Shown: one piece after another, positions 44,677 through 56,395 of the stretch
Layout of the letters: each line of letters begins with the position of its first letter
Position numbering within the stretch: the stretch's first letter is position 1
Origin: Plicaturopsis crispa FD-325 SS-3
Taxonomy: Eukaryota > Basidiomycota > Agaricomycetes > Amylocorticiales > Amylocorticiaceae
Length of the DNA: 64,000 nt
Direction of reading: 5' to 3'
NCBI GenBank assembly: GCA_000827205.1
Contig: KN832558.1
Location: 392,792-456,791 of the forward strand
Made by a program: the position numbers and the translations under genes
The notes under the pieces: model-generated
What the model saw: the letters and a program-made list of their open reading frames with translations, nothing else
Told to the model about the DNA's origin: nothing
Databases searched by the model: none

Positions 44677-46409
44677 CTAGAAATTCAGTTGTACAAGTGC
44701 AAGTGATGATTCCGGAAATTGGACGGGCGTGTGGTTGGTAGTGCCGGTACTTGGCACGTTCGTGGTGAGTAAGCCTGCGTGTGCGGTCTCGTGGAGGTTG
44801 AGCATGAGTCGGGAAATTAATGTGACTGCCAGACTACCAAAAATTTGTACGAATTAAAAGCCGCCGCGCAATTAGACGGGTGTGGAAAATCAACGGGGAA
44901 AACACCCACCAGTTGGAAAATGTGGATAGAAAACCAGTCATCGCACTCTTTGGGGCATAGCATATAAATGGTAAGCTAGAGCGTACATAGGAAAGCACAA
45001 CGCGTACGGGTGCAAGCTGTCGGTGCATGAGCAAATTTCATGATGCATAGGTATTTGCGACATACGTAGACTGTGAGGATTTGCGCAAGAGTCACGGAGG
45101 CCATCGCTCTGCAAATTTAAAGAAATCGAAATTGAAAAGCGCATCCAAATATTGGACATAGACAAAACACAGCTTACGCGAAGTACGCGGAACCTTGTAC
45201 AGCAAAATAAGTTCGACAATTCGGATCGAAAATGCCACGGATACACACCATCACGAAGCATAACCGCGGTGAGTGACATTCGACCACTAATAGGCCGTAG
45301 TTCCCGACCAAAATTTGGGGATTTTCGAGCAGTCAAGAAGAATATCACCGATTCGACGACAAACATGGCCTCCCAGGGCAACGCGGCATCTGAGAGTTTG
45401 TGAGTACTGATATCATATCTGAACACGGGAACACCACGAACACATTGCCTTCGGCCTTCGGGTTGGGAGAGACATATTCATTAGTACTTGATGAAAGTGC
45501 GAGATTAGGGATGAGATAGCGACTAAGTACGTACGCATCCATCGTGCTGTAAGGATCACGGCACCCCCCAAAGAAATACACTGTATGAGCACCCTCGGTT
45601 GCAACGACTGACCACTGTGTACATCATCTGTAGGGTATTTGTAGGACAAAGATTGAGAACTTACAGTACAGAGTCCAGTGGCTATAATCACCACACATAC
45701 CAGCAGCGCGGCCACTTTACGGGTACAACCGTACAGCGCGTATATCCGCATGCACAGAACCACTGCCAAGTTGACATGCAGCTAGCAGTGAGTAGCTAAT
45801 GGCGGGAATCGCGAGTCAAAATATAAGCACTCACACACCACGAGGATTTGTGAGACGAAAAAATAGACCTGCTGGAAGATATGGATGTTTTGGCAGCTGC
45901 ACATTGATGCTCCGCTGTGAGAAAGATTCATTCATGACCACCAAGAGTAACAGACCTCTACATGAAAGAGAAAAGCAAAGGTCTGATAAATGAGTTGCCA
46001 ACAGTCTCGAGGTGATTGCACTTGCCTTCTCAGACATCTTTTGCGTCAGCAGTGCGCCATATACAAGATTTGCAAATGCCGAGATGTACCGATTCAAGAA
46101 GAACACCACAGATGACGTCGACAAGGGTTTCCTCCATATGTAGTCCACCTCCGTAGAAAATGTGAGGGCCATGTCAAAAAAGAGAACAGCTACGGGATTG
46201 AACATATTCAGTACAGACTGCGGGGATTCTATGACACGAAGCACAGCGTCACGCTTACTCAAGGACGTTGCTCCCGCATAATTGTACAGAACACTGGAGG
46301 GGGCAGAATATGACTTGGTAGTCAGCTTGGGCAGGATACAGTATATGAGCAGTGTGGGGGAGAACACTCACGCGCTTCGCGCTAAGGAGATCGGTGTATC
46401 GTCCTGCAT
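44677..46409 (-). CDS. DUF6533 multi-pass membrane protein, copy 2
   Basis: Start at 46409 (MQDDTPISLARSA, phase-2 junction), then VLYNYAGATSL (phase-1 junction), then the signature exon VLFFDMALTFSTEVDYIWRK with FFLNRYISAFANLVYG. MRIYALYGCTRKVAALLVCV lies at about 45.7 kb and WEAMFVVESVIFFLTARKSP at about 45.35 kb; this helix differs from its neighbours in having VES in place of the FDL motif. The C-terminal helix VTLISRLMLNLHETAH is followed by a short tail ending LALVQLNF and TAG at 44677. Same exon plan as the other copies but clearly diverged. Role unknown. Confidence 0.78.
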
Positions 46410-47123
46410 GGAACGCGTGACTCGGATACTGGTCGAGGGTGTTCAGACAGAATACAGAAGGCCACGAAACTGACCTCTACAAGGATATGAGAGCCCTTAT
46501 ATGTTCCTGCAGCAGTCCGAGCGCCATTAGACAGGATCACAAGAGGAAGATGCTCTTGAAGTGTAATTATAACCTTATCCCACACACACTGCCACTTGAT
46601 GGAACAGGCGCCTGCTTGCCTATGAATTTCGGACGAAGGCATGCACCATTTACCACGGGGAGCCGGTAGCGCATATATGTGGATTGGTCGGTGGTGGCCT
46701 TGCTTGGCGTGGCTCGTCGAAAGGAGCCCGGAAGACTGACAAAAAGCTGATCATCCTAAAGCGTGACATAGCATCATGGAGAAAAGGCGGTACTTCCCGC
46801 AGCGGGTAGGTCTTGATTCGAAGCTGCAATACTGTCTTGTGGAACCTTGTATCAACCGTAACGTGCCTTTTTGCAAAAAGCCCCATACAGCAAATATATA
46901 TCTTGTTCAGCGAGTGTGTAGCGCTTGCTGCAAGTTCCAGGACGATCAAATCATGTTGGCTCCGAACTTCGTGCGAATATCTCCTGCCAGGTCAGGGAGT
47001 GCCGATCCTAGGATTGTATCAAGATTGATATGAAAGCAGGGAAAAGCATTAATTACACCCTTTGAGAGATGTCGAGAAGGCAATACGGGACATACGATAT
47101 GCTCCAATAGCCGCCACGACGTA
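46410..47123. other. Intergenic between DUF6533 copies 2 and 3
   Basis: No gene recognised on either strand. Confidence 0.45.
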
Positions 47124-48832
47124 TCAGATATGCGCAGACGCATCAAACCCGAGAGTCACGCAGTTCACCGTCATGGGCGCCACGGATGTGCTGTGAGTAT
47201 GATTGTGCAAGCGACGACTGATGGTGTTGGACATCAACGTGTCTGACTCTGCGCTAGAGGCTACGCCGACCTCGTGAATGTTGAGCATAAGCCGAGACAT
47301 CAGGGCTACTGAAAGACTGTATGGATGTCCATCGCGTGAGTCCCGAATTTGCCCAATGCTATGACAGAACGGCTGACCAGTTGGCAAAGGCACACAGTAT
47401 GCCCCTCGAAGATTTTGCCTGCATGAATCGAAAGGTTAGACTGGCTTTGGGACTGGCAAGGACATAATCACGTACATGTTCTATCTGAAAAGAGCGGCGT
47501 GATCAGATTCAGCGTATATTTCAGGCCGAGGAGGAATGACGCACATAGAATGTGAGGATATTCGCCAAGTTCGCAGCGGCCATCACCCTATTAGGCATCA
47601 GCGCACCAGCTATATCGAAAAGATTTGCATCGCTCACGCAAAGTAAATTGCACCTGTAAAATGGACGGCAACGTTCAGTAATGTGTCAGAGAACACCTGG
47701 CCGGAACTATACACACCGTCACGGAGCATCAGAGTTCCGATAGGCATCCGTCCCGAAAGCGCTCGCAAGTCGCCTTTTTCAATTTCGTACGTTTTGTAGA
47801 TTGTCAGGGCAAATATGGCAAGGTCGAATAAAAACAGCACGTCCCATCGCACAGCAGAGTCTACACGATGCTGTAAGCATGCGCATCACAGTGGGAATGG
47901 CATACAGACGGGACGCACGGATGATCCTATATTTTTCGACAGGAAATTAGACGAGGACTTCATTGGAAGTGATAAAATGGAATGTCGTACACGTCTTGTC
48001 GCCTGATATGATCGTAGCATGCTCCAGAAAAATACCCCGCGGTGTGCCCTATCATAGGAAGTATGGACCACTTCGAGCGCATACTAAGCAAAAGACAGCG
48101 ACGCCGAAGAGGGAGAGACTCACAGCTTCGCTTGCAATCAAAATAACGCCCATAACGCCAAGCGCAGCTGTCACTTTTCGACCACGTCCGTACAGCGCGT
48201 ACGTGCGCAGAATGAGAACAGCTGGGAAGACATTTAGTACAGGGTGAATTGAGATGGCATACTGCTGACATGAAACAATTAAATGTGTCAGTACCACAGT
48301 CCCGATGAGGAAGTTCTCGCGAATCATGTCTCCCTTTTCGCAGAAGCTACGGCCAGAACTGGTTTATGAGTCACTTGGTTATCCCGAGCGGACTGGGTAC
48401 AGACCTCTGACAGCATTGGAGACCCAAGTTAACTAGGCTGAGCAGAGGTTGAAGCTAACGAGACAAGCATACCCCTTCGAACCAGGCCTGTATAGCTAAT
48501 CCAATGGCGACGGCATTTGCTGCAGACAAGATGTATCGATTCACGAAGAAGATCGTGGACGACAAGGATTTTGGGCGCCTCCATATCAGTTCTACTTCAT
48601 CGGCGAAAGTGAGCGCGACGTCGAAATATAGAAAGGCTGAAATACGTAGGGAAGGAGTACTTTTAACAATGGTAACGAAGCGACACGCGAGACATAGACG
48701 CACTGATAGCCATTATATCGAGGTAATTGTTGAGCTCGCTGAAGTACGACGAAAGCTAGTGAGAACGTGTAGCTGGACGATCGGCGAAGGGCGTGCTCAC
48801 GCAGTGTGTGCGACGTCGTCATGCGAGTACAT
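47124..48832 (-). CDS. DUF6533 multi-pass membrane protein, copy 3
   Basis: I prefer the ATG at 48832 (MYSHDDVAHTA), because it reproduces the phase-2 first junction of the other copies, over the ATG at 48822. Exon 2 reads ELNNYLDIMAI; the signature exon reads FLYFDVALTFADEVELIWRR, then FFVNRYILSAANAVAIGLAI. VLILRTYALYGRGRKVTAAL lies at about 48.2 kb, WDVLFLFDLAIFALTIYKTY at about 47.8 kb and MSRLMLNIHEVG at about 47.3 kb. The tail is Ser/Thr/His-rich and ends at 47124. All signature positions are kept. Confidence 0.8.
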
Positions 48833-50023
48833 GGCTCCTCCCCCGCTGGTACTTTAAAGTGGGTGCGAGCTAATAAGAGATCAGATCCTAGACAACATCG
48901 TCAGCATGTTATATAGGCCGGAGAAGCGCTCACGAAGGCAACTGGAATATGTTTTACCTCTAAAGGATTGGCCCCGTCGACATTTGCAATACGCCGGTCG
49001 GTCCAGCCGCTGTGTTGATACGCCTACGAACAAGATCGGACAAAGAGTCAGACAGACGTACTCGAGGGCTGTGTCTATAGAACATGCTCACGTTGACGCC
49101 GACAGCCAAGGACAGGAACTCAAGGTAGTACAAGCAGTACTATAGTAGTGAGCACATGTCGGGCACGTATGCATCTTGATTGACACGACCACGAAAGCTG
49201 CGCATAACACTACACTGTAGGGTAATCGTGGAATGCAAGTCGGCCGCAGAACAGCAAGATAGGCATGGTGACGTACACACGGTTATCAGTTCCTCTCAAT
49301 CTCCGGGAGTTTCTCGAGGCCGTGGTGACTGATGAGCTTTACCCGAGAATGGCGGTCAACGACAAAGGCCGCTCGGGCTGATCATCGACAAGCGCTCCTG
49401 ACCCACAGGACGCTGTGCACTTCTCTGTAAGAACACTGTCAATACCTAGATGCAGTCCCAACTGGACGGTCGGGTATTGCACATACTCACCGGATTGCAG
49501 AGACAATAACGTGAGAGTTACAAAGCACACCAAATACGAACCTGTACGGGCGCGGAGTCGAAGGTGCCGGAGAGACAGCCGAGAAGAGCAAACCTAATGA
49601 CTTGTTGAAGAAAACATGTCATTGTATATGCACAGTTTCCTCTACATTTGCCCTAGACATACAGTCTCGAGTAGTATAATCTAGGCAGAGGACGCTCATC
49701 AATAGACTCCTGATAGATAAAGCTGGAAGTACGCACTGCATTCGCTTCAAGCCCCTGCGGGCTCCCCAGTTCGGTCAAGTCTTCGTATACGCACAAGGAT
49801 GACAGCGCTCCCGTTCAGCCATAGGACCGAGCCACGGTTTGGACAAGCACGGCGATAAGCGTCGGACAGGATTTGTGCCACAGACTTGCGATCTCTTTTC
49901 TCTGTTTTTTCCTAATCTTCGGCCTTTGGGACGTGACGGTGATGAGGGTCAAGCTCTTGAATGAGCGAAGGATTGGAGCTATGCTACACAAGGTCTCCTA
50001 CCAGCAAAGGAGACATCGCCGCG
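48833..50023. other. Intergenic, possible tiny gene at about 49.34-49.63 kb (minus)
   Basis: On the minus strand an ATG at about 49622, a GT...AG-like interval, a hydrophobic stretch (LVCFVTLTLLSLQS), a second intron-like interval and a Cys-containing end (KCTASCGSGALVDDQPERPL) could make a very small secreted protein, but phases and start are uncertain. The rest of the interval shows nothing. Confidence 0.25.
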
Positions 50024-50872
50024 TCAGTTAAGATCGTCAGGCGGGGGGTCTGAAGTAGAGCTGACCACGTTGTACGACCCCGCTATCTTGACGGCGTTCA
50101 GCGTTTCCAAGTGTGGCGCATAACGTGCAATCGCCGCAAACAGAAAATGATCGTCAGCGAACACATACGGGGCTGTAAGCGACGTGATGCGTCGCGTGGA
50201 TAACGCGAGGCAACTGAGGGTGCTTAATTCATAGAAGGGCGGCAGAACAACGTGCTCGACGGGTCGCCCATGTATGAGCGTGAAGACGAACGATGGTTCC
50301 ACATAAGACGCGCGGAGCGAGGTCAGGAGTGGAAGGGCAGAATCTGACAACGGAAACTCGTCGGCAGACGGCGGGCTGTATCCAAAGAGAGAGAGGTGCG
50401 TGATGGATGGTTGTTTGTTGAGGAAGTCCGCCAACGTGTGGTTGCAAAGAATGAAGGTTACGAATCGCTGCAGCCTAAAAGTGCACCCGTGGAAGAACCA
50501 AGTAGGTACGGAGTTCGTAGAGTCCTCGTCCACGGGGGAGCACATTATTGTGAGGTCGGTGAGCGCGGTCATATAACACAGGCCGCGATTAACCAGGGTG
50601 TAAAAATTCCGCGTCGGGACTGACTGGTACCACTGAATATCTAGCGTACGCACGAGGGCAGCCAGGTTCTGGTTTCCACAGATAGTTCGCATGAAGGCGA
50701 TGAGCTTGGGGGTCGATAGGCCCGCGATGGAGTGATACAAGATTCGCCCCGCGATGGAGTGAAAGTACCTGTTTACGCACATGACACTGGCACGATCCTC
50801 GTATCCCAGCGTTCGCGTAAAAACTTGCTCCCAGATTTCCACTGGCAGAGAGGGAATGCTGCGCGCATGCAT
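50024..50872 (-). CDS. F-box domain protein (282 aa, single exon)
   Basis: Single uninterrupted frame. The N-terminal F-box reads IPSLPVEIWEQVFTRTLGYE then ASVMCVNRYFHSIAGRILYH, the pattern that binds Skp1 in SCF ubiquitin ligases. The remaining 220 residues have irregular leucine-rich spacing (MTALTDLTIMCSP, PSITHLSLFGYSPPS, PLLTSLRASYVEP, APHLETLNAVKIAG), as in the many Agaricomycete F-box/LRR-like proteins, and probably form the substrate-binding part. The tail is acidic (DPPPDDLN). It sits between DUF6533 copies 3 and 4 with no obvious functional link. Confidence 0.85.
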   Translation of the reverse strand: MHARSIPSLPVEIWEQVFTRTLGYEDRASVMCVNRYFHSIAGRILYHSIAGLSTPKLIAFMRTICGNQNLAALVRTLDIQWYQSVPTRNFYTLVNRGLCYMTALTDLTIMCSPVDEDSTNSVPTWFFHGCTFRLQRFVTFILCNHTLADFLNKQPSITHLSLFGYSPPSADEFPLSDSALPLLTSLRASYVEPSFVFTLIHGRPVEHVVLPPFYELSTLSCLALSTRRITSLTAPYVFADDHFLFAAIARYAPHLETLNAVKIAGSYNVVSSTSDPPPDDLN

Positions 50873-51922
50873 GGCGATGGCCCAGTCGGGATCTGTGTAG
50901 TAGGACTCGAGTCTTTATATTGTCGATGGTTCCGACGAAGCGTGCGCATGCAAGTCCCAAGCTAGATAAAGAAACAGCAACGCCGATTAGACTGACAAAG
51001 GCATTGGAGTTGGAGACAAGCAGCAATTGACCTCGTCGGTGTGAACAGCGAGGGCGCCACGGAATCGGAGTTCGGCAAGTTCTTCGAGTCTCCCACCAGC
51101 CGTCGACGCGACGAGCATTGCGTCTCGAACTCGGACGTTCAACTGTAACGTCGTTGATGCACCATTGAAATATTCAATAATCAGCTATATTCAGTCAACG
51201 CAAACCCTAGCCAATCCGCACCGTGCTAAATTCAAAGTCGAGTGCCTTTCCGAATCACGCATACCCAAGGAATCGCCCGCGACGTGCACGATGCAAACTG
51301 GTCTGCGCTAAGTGCATACTAGTCCGGCATCCTTGTTTACTCACCACATTGTCTCCAGTGATAGCATGTGTGTGCTACTGATACTCCCCAAAAGGCTACT
51401 AGGCCGGCCGGCGACGATCATCAGAGTCCAGGTCAATGGATTGTCAGGCAAGTGTCCAGCGGCCATCGTCTCACAATCCCTACACAGAAGTCGCGGTGCG
51501 ATCTCAGCCATCTGTGAACCCCGGTGGTCTCTCCACAAGTTTTGTACAACGAAGGCGTATGAGCTCCTCGCCTTCGACCTCGGCATGGAGAAAACGCGGA
51601 TATCAGAACGCCTTTCCCAAGACTTGTCAATGTCAGCTTCCTCGAGGAGCACATTTCCCGCGTGCTTGTACAAAATTAGGGCTTGGGAGGACACACTCTA
51701 TGCTTCCAAATCTCGCAGCACAGGTCGTTCATTGAGATATCTCGACCCAAACACCGCTGCTTCGGTCAGCCCCTCCTTGCTGATATCAAACCTCGGCGCT
51801 TCATTGATTAATGCAAAGCCCTCCCAAAAGCCGATCCCGGTACACGATAAAGCACTTTTGGATGTCTCGTTTGTGTCAGCGCAGCACGCAGGGACCTTCC
51901 CATCCTCCCCATCTACAGTCTA
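50873..51922. other. Intergenic between the F-box gene and DUF6533 copy 4
   Basis: An open frame of about 200 codons (51312-51923, +) has no ATG at its start and no family features; it is not called. Nothing else recognised. Confidence 0.45.
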
Positions 51923-53650
51923 ATGGAATCTGCGGCCTCCCAGGCACGCGATACGTACGTTTATACATTGTGTTGGACAACGTTAGCACTTGTTGATGAT
52001 TTATACGCACCAGCTTAATATACAATTATGTCGATGTGGCAGCTTCGAGTACGTGGCGTCACGTTCATTCTGCGTCTTCCTGCTGATTATTATTAGGTAT
52101 TTTATACTTCGACATGTTGATCACACTTGCCGATGAAGTGAACTTCATTTGGAAACGACCAAAGTCATTCTCTGCGGTGGCATTCATGTTGAACCGCTAC
52201 CTACTGTCCTCTGGGACAGTGGTCACCACCATATGGCACGCGCATCTGAACGAGGTGTGTGCTTTTCTCTCCCGGAATTCCTTTTCAAGTTAACTATCTG
52301 TCTCTTCAGGAGTTCGTAATTCCTGCTGGGATATTCCTTAGATATCGCGCTGAACCATGGCATTTTGCTGTAGCTGTAACCTCGACACTCCAAGTCAGTG
52401 CAACAAACTACGTGAAGTCCTCGTGCTCTTGGCACAGGTAATCGTGATATGTACGTGCAATTAATTCCGCGTAAGAATCGAGCTGATGCCAACGCGGCTC
52501 GCAGTACTTCTCACGATGCGAACATATGCGCTTTACGGTCGCAACTCGAGGATACTAGCTTTGCTAGTCTGTCTCGCTTTAGTTTTCTTTGCAGTCGCAA
52601 TTGTAAGTTTTTCTCGTTGCTGATTGGAATTAAAGAGTACTTATGGTGACGCGTTGTCCTAAGTGGTCCGCAATCTCACTTGCCTCCTCAAAAGCTGATC
52701 CGATGACCGTGTAAGCCAAGCCGTCTATGCATATGTTCGGAACGTGTAAGATATCCTTACGTGCAGGTCGGTTATGCAGGGTACTGGGTGCGTCGCATGT
52801 CGTCATTTCGTCTGATTTTTGAGCTGACGTCTTTTTGTAGATGTTACCGTCTCGTGGTGGATGATGTTCATTTTCGACTCCACGGTCTTTACTCTCACTT
52901 GCTTGAAAACATACCGGGGACGATTCGCGCACCAGTTGCAAGGCAATATGACCGTCACTGCACTGATGTTCCGGGATGGTGAGTACAATTGGATTCATTG
53001 ACAGTGGAGACCAGCACTGAGGAATATCAACCGCTACAAGGGGCCGTTTACTACGCGTAAGTCCAGACGTTCGAGTGACGGCGACACAATTGAGAGACAT
53101 CGATATATCCATAGCGTCATGGCTCTTACAAATCTTGCCAACATCCTCACCTACTACGTGAGTCGTTCCCTATCTTCTTCTGAAAAAAACATACCAATGC
53201 TCTCGTAACAGCTAGCAAATGTAGATACAACCCCTACGTCGCGTGGTCAAGTTCGTTCTGACAAATGACATTTGTGCAGAGTATTCTGCTACGGGGGGTT
53301 CTGACAGCATTCTCAAACTGGTACGTCATATCCGCCGCTGGTGGGTTGGAATGCATGATGCTCATTTGTAAACTGTGGTGGTAAGCTTGTCGGTGACGCT
53401 GATATCGCGGCTTGTGCTCAACTTACACAAGACTGCGCATAGTGGCATCCTGCACAATTCCGACCTACAAGCATCTGCCGCGTCCGGAACAATGCCATTC
53501 CGTACTTCATTTCGTCCGCCGCAGGCGCCTCTCGCACAGGAGAGATCAATTATATCCCGCCGTACGAGTTGCAGACTTACGGAGAGCCCGCCGCGATATA
53601 GGATACTTCCTAGTGTATTTAGTATCATCACCGAACCAAGTACAGTATGA
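51923..53650 (+). CDS. DUF6533 multi-pass membrane protein, copy 4 (opposite strand)
   Basis: The only plus-strand member in the array. Exon 1 (51923, MESAASQARDT) ends in phase 2; exon 2 reads LIYNYVDVAAS and ends in phase 1; exon 3 reads ILYFDMLITLADEVNFIWKR then FMLNRYLLSSGTVVTTIW. LAVLLTMRTYALYGRNSRIL lies at about 52.5 kb, WWMMFIFDSTVFTLTCLKTY at about 52.86-52.92 kb, a short exon GAVYYA and VMALTNLANILTYY follow, then TLISRLVLNLHKTAHSG. The C-terminal tail is Arg/Ser-rich and ends at 53650, 36 bp from the convergent stop of copy 5. Confidence 0.8.
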
Positions 53651-53686
53651 TGACTCTAGCAATGCGATAAATTATCCAGAATAGTG

Positions 53687-55481
53687 TTATGCATAGTCTA
53701 CACTGGGACGCGATTTCCATCGCGCACGCTCCGGTAAGTCGACTTGAAACTCTTGTACACTAGCTGGAGAGAACCCGTCTCTCGTACGGCGGGTTGGGGT
53801 CGTTACGCTGATCCCAGTGTGACCAGTAGTCCTTTGGCGGTCCTGGATCACCGGCATGCGGACGGAGTAGTCGGAGATGGCGGTTGTGAAGACGGTTTCC
53901 GTAGTGTTGTTGGAAAAAATTCCATTGTGCGCACTCTTGTGCAGATTAAGCATGAGCCGCGAGACCATGGTTACGGCCAAGCTAGTAGAGTATGTGTGAG
54001 CTTGCTGGGCGAAACGGGCGCTGCGTAACTTGCTTACCAGCTGACGAACGTCGATAGTAAACCCCTAACATCTGAAGTCTTCAGTGGAGAGTGGTTAGCC
54101 AACGTTGGACGGAGAAATGGTGGGTAGAATTCACGGAGTTCAGCTGTGGATTTTCGAGTGTCAGTAAGGTATACGTTTTCGCCGGCGAGAAGTACGCACA
54201 TAGTAGGTTAGCATGTTTGCGAAGTTGACCAGGACCATGACACTGGCAGAGACACATCAGCGTTAGGTAGATACGAGTGACCGGCATATTTACGCGAAGT
54301 AGGCAGCACCTAAGGAGAGCCGCATTAGTTGCAAAGCCCACACTGGAGCATGTTGAGTACACACCATCTCGTAGTATCACCGTCGTTAAGGACATTCGCC
54401 CGGAAAGGTATTGTATAGAGCGTCCTTTGACATATGTTTTCCACGCCGTGAGCACAAATATGGTCAGGTCGAAGGCGAATAACGCCTCCCATGAGATAGC
54501 AAATCCTACGATCACGCAGATCAGTACGCATGTATCTCATAGTAATAGAATAGAAAAACGCACGAGCTGCTCTGAGAGGCATGGGAAACGCAGTGGTCAG
54601 CGAGGGCTTCGACGTATATGAATGGAGGCAGCATACAAGTACGCTCGATCGACGTCGTAACAACCTCCAAATCCGGAGACGATAGTGATATCTCCCGTGA
54701 CAGTAGATGTCGCCCACTAAGGCCCATATGCAAGTCAGGTCGATGCGGTAAATGTGTCTAAAAGAACAGAGAACGTACGACAGTGATAGCGATCAAAATT
54801 GCAGAGAGCCCGATGAGCGAGACAAGTATACGCTTACTACGAGCGTAGAGCGCGTATGTGCGTATGATCATCAGGGCTATGAGAGGTGCCAAATCAGTGG
54901 TAAGTAAATCCTCATGAGGCAACAATTTATAAATGACTCGCCTCCGACAAATATTTGAGTGAGGATCAAAACATTCTGCTGCGCGGTGTAGAATGTCTTA
55001 CAGCTACGTCAATGGGTATAGTGTGAGCTCCGGGTCATACGGAGTGGATGCAACAGTCCACGAACCTCTGAGAACATACGCAAAATTGATCAATGGCATG
55101 TAGCTATGGGTTCAGCTGAACATAATTACCTCAGTCGACAACGTTCGATTTGTGAATGCAAGAATTGCAGCATTGGAAGCCGCAGAGAGGTAGCGGTTGA
55201 TTAGAAATAGCACGGAAGAAACCGACTTCGGTCGTCTCCAGATGAAATTCACTTCATCTACGAAAGTTAGGATCATGTCGAAATATAGTATAGCTGAGGT
55301 GGAGAGTAAGTAACTCAGGGTAGATTCGAATGCTGGAGGGACATACTGATAGGTGCCAATTTCATATAATTATACAAGACGCTATACTCGTATATATTAG
55401 TCAAGACGTGCATTTGAAGGTCCGAGGAAGGGCGACTGACATGCTACGCGCCAGGGTCTCATCATTGCGATAGTCTGACAT
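53687..55481 (-). CDS. DUF6533 multi-pass membrane protein, copy 5
   Basis: Closest paralog of copy 1. Exon 1 (55481) encodes MSDYRNDETLARS, exon 2 VLYNYMKLAPI, exon 3 ILYFDMILTFVDEVNFIWRR with VLFLINRYLSAASNAAILAF. RTYALYARSKR lies at about 54.84-54.87 kb and WEALFAFDLTIFVLTAWKTY at about 54.46 kb. The intergenic-like short exons also match copy 1 (WATSTVTGDITIVSGFGGC). VSRLMLNLHKSAHNG precedes a hydrophilic tail ending at TAA 53687. Apparently intact; the similarity to copy 1 extends through introns in places, suggesting a late duplication. Confidence 0.8.
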
Positions 55482-56384
55482 ACGCAGAGTTGCAGGAGCT
55501 GTGGCCTACAACAGATCGAGCGATCAGTACTGGGAAGTCTTTGCCCAAAACCTCAATACCGTACTTAGCTCTGGCTTCTTTACTTATATTGAGTCTGGTC
55601 GAGCGTCTCTCGGGATCGTCAATGATCTAACGCTGTGCCTAGGTGCTCTGCGATCAATGTGGTGCTGCTTAAATAGATTGGTTGCCATCGACGGCGGCGG
55701 ACGCGCTACTGCGATCTGCAAAGCAGTACCCTGCTAAGTAACTTAGTGAATGCCTACGAGCAAGTATGCCTCGAATGATTTCACCGTGTAAACAGTAAGA
55801 GTCGAGTTGATTTTGAAGTACTTACCTATGAGTAGAAACGAACGCGTCTCAGCGATCGTCTTAAACTTTGGACACAGCCGCCTTTGCTGTCGGCGTTGAT
55901 CAACCGGGTGTCGACGAAACGTTGATGAGCCAGCGTGTTGAGCGGTGAACCCCGATCACGTCTCAAGTCCTTGAAGCCGGAACATTGCCGGAGCGTGGGT
56001 GCGGAATGCATCGGATTGGCTCAAACCGACTTATGCTTTGCAATGAAATCCAGTGCAAGGCGGTCAGAGGAGAAAATTGGAGTGGCGGGCCGCGGCGGGC
56101 GCCGTTATGCACCGTTGCAGTCACGTCATTACGTAATGTACGAAACAGGAAGGTATAATGGTTCAAACAACTCCGAGGCACTGCAAATTGGGAAGACCTG
56201 CCCCTGGATCTGATTAAGAGCCCGCAAATCGCTGCAAATCGATACTCTCCAAGTTTCTCGACACTTGCTTCGGACCAACAAGCTGGAATCACTGCCGTCT
56301 CGGAATTCGACAGGTCAGTTCGATTAACTGGTACTGAAAAAATCAAGCCCTTGGCTCACAATATGCAGCGACAGCAGCACGAAT
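55482..56384. other. Intergenic, 5' side of the MTAP gene
   Basis: No gene recognised. The 79-codon plus frame at 55501-55737 does not begin with ATG and has no features. The MTAP promoter should lie in the right part. Confidence 0.45.
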
Positions 56385-56395
56385 ATGGCCTCTGA
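56363..56395 (+). other. Possible upstream ORF overlapping the MTAP start
   Basis: An ATG 22 bases before the MTAP start opens a 10-codon frame ([10 protein letters not shown]) that ends at 56395, past the main ATG in another frame. If it lies within the transcript leader it could lower translation of MTAP. The transcription start is unknown. Confidence 0.25.

Noticed and set aside
51312-51923. 203-codon open frame before DUF6533 copy 4
   Set aside because: It begins without an ATG, has no family features, and overlaps the start of a well-supported gene.
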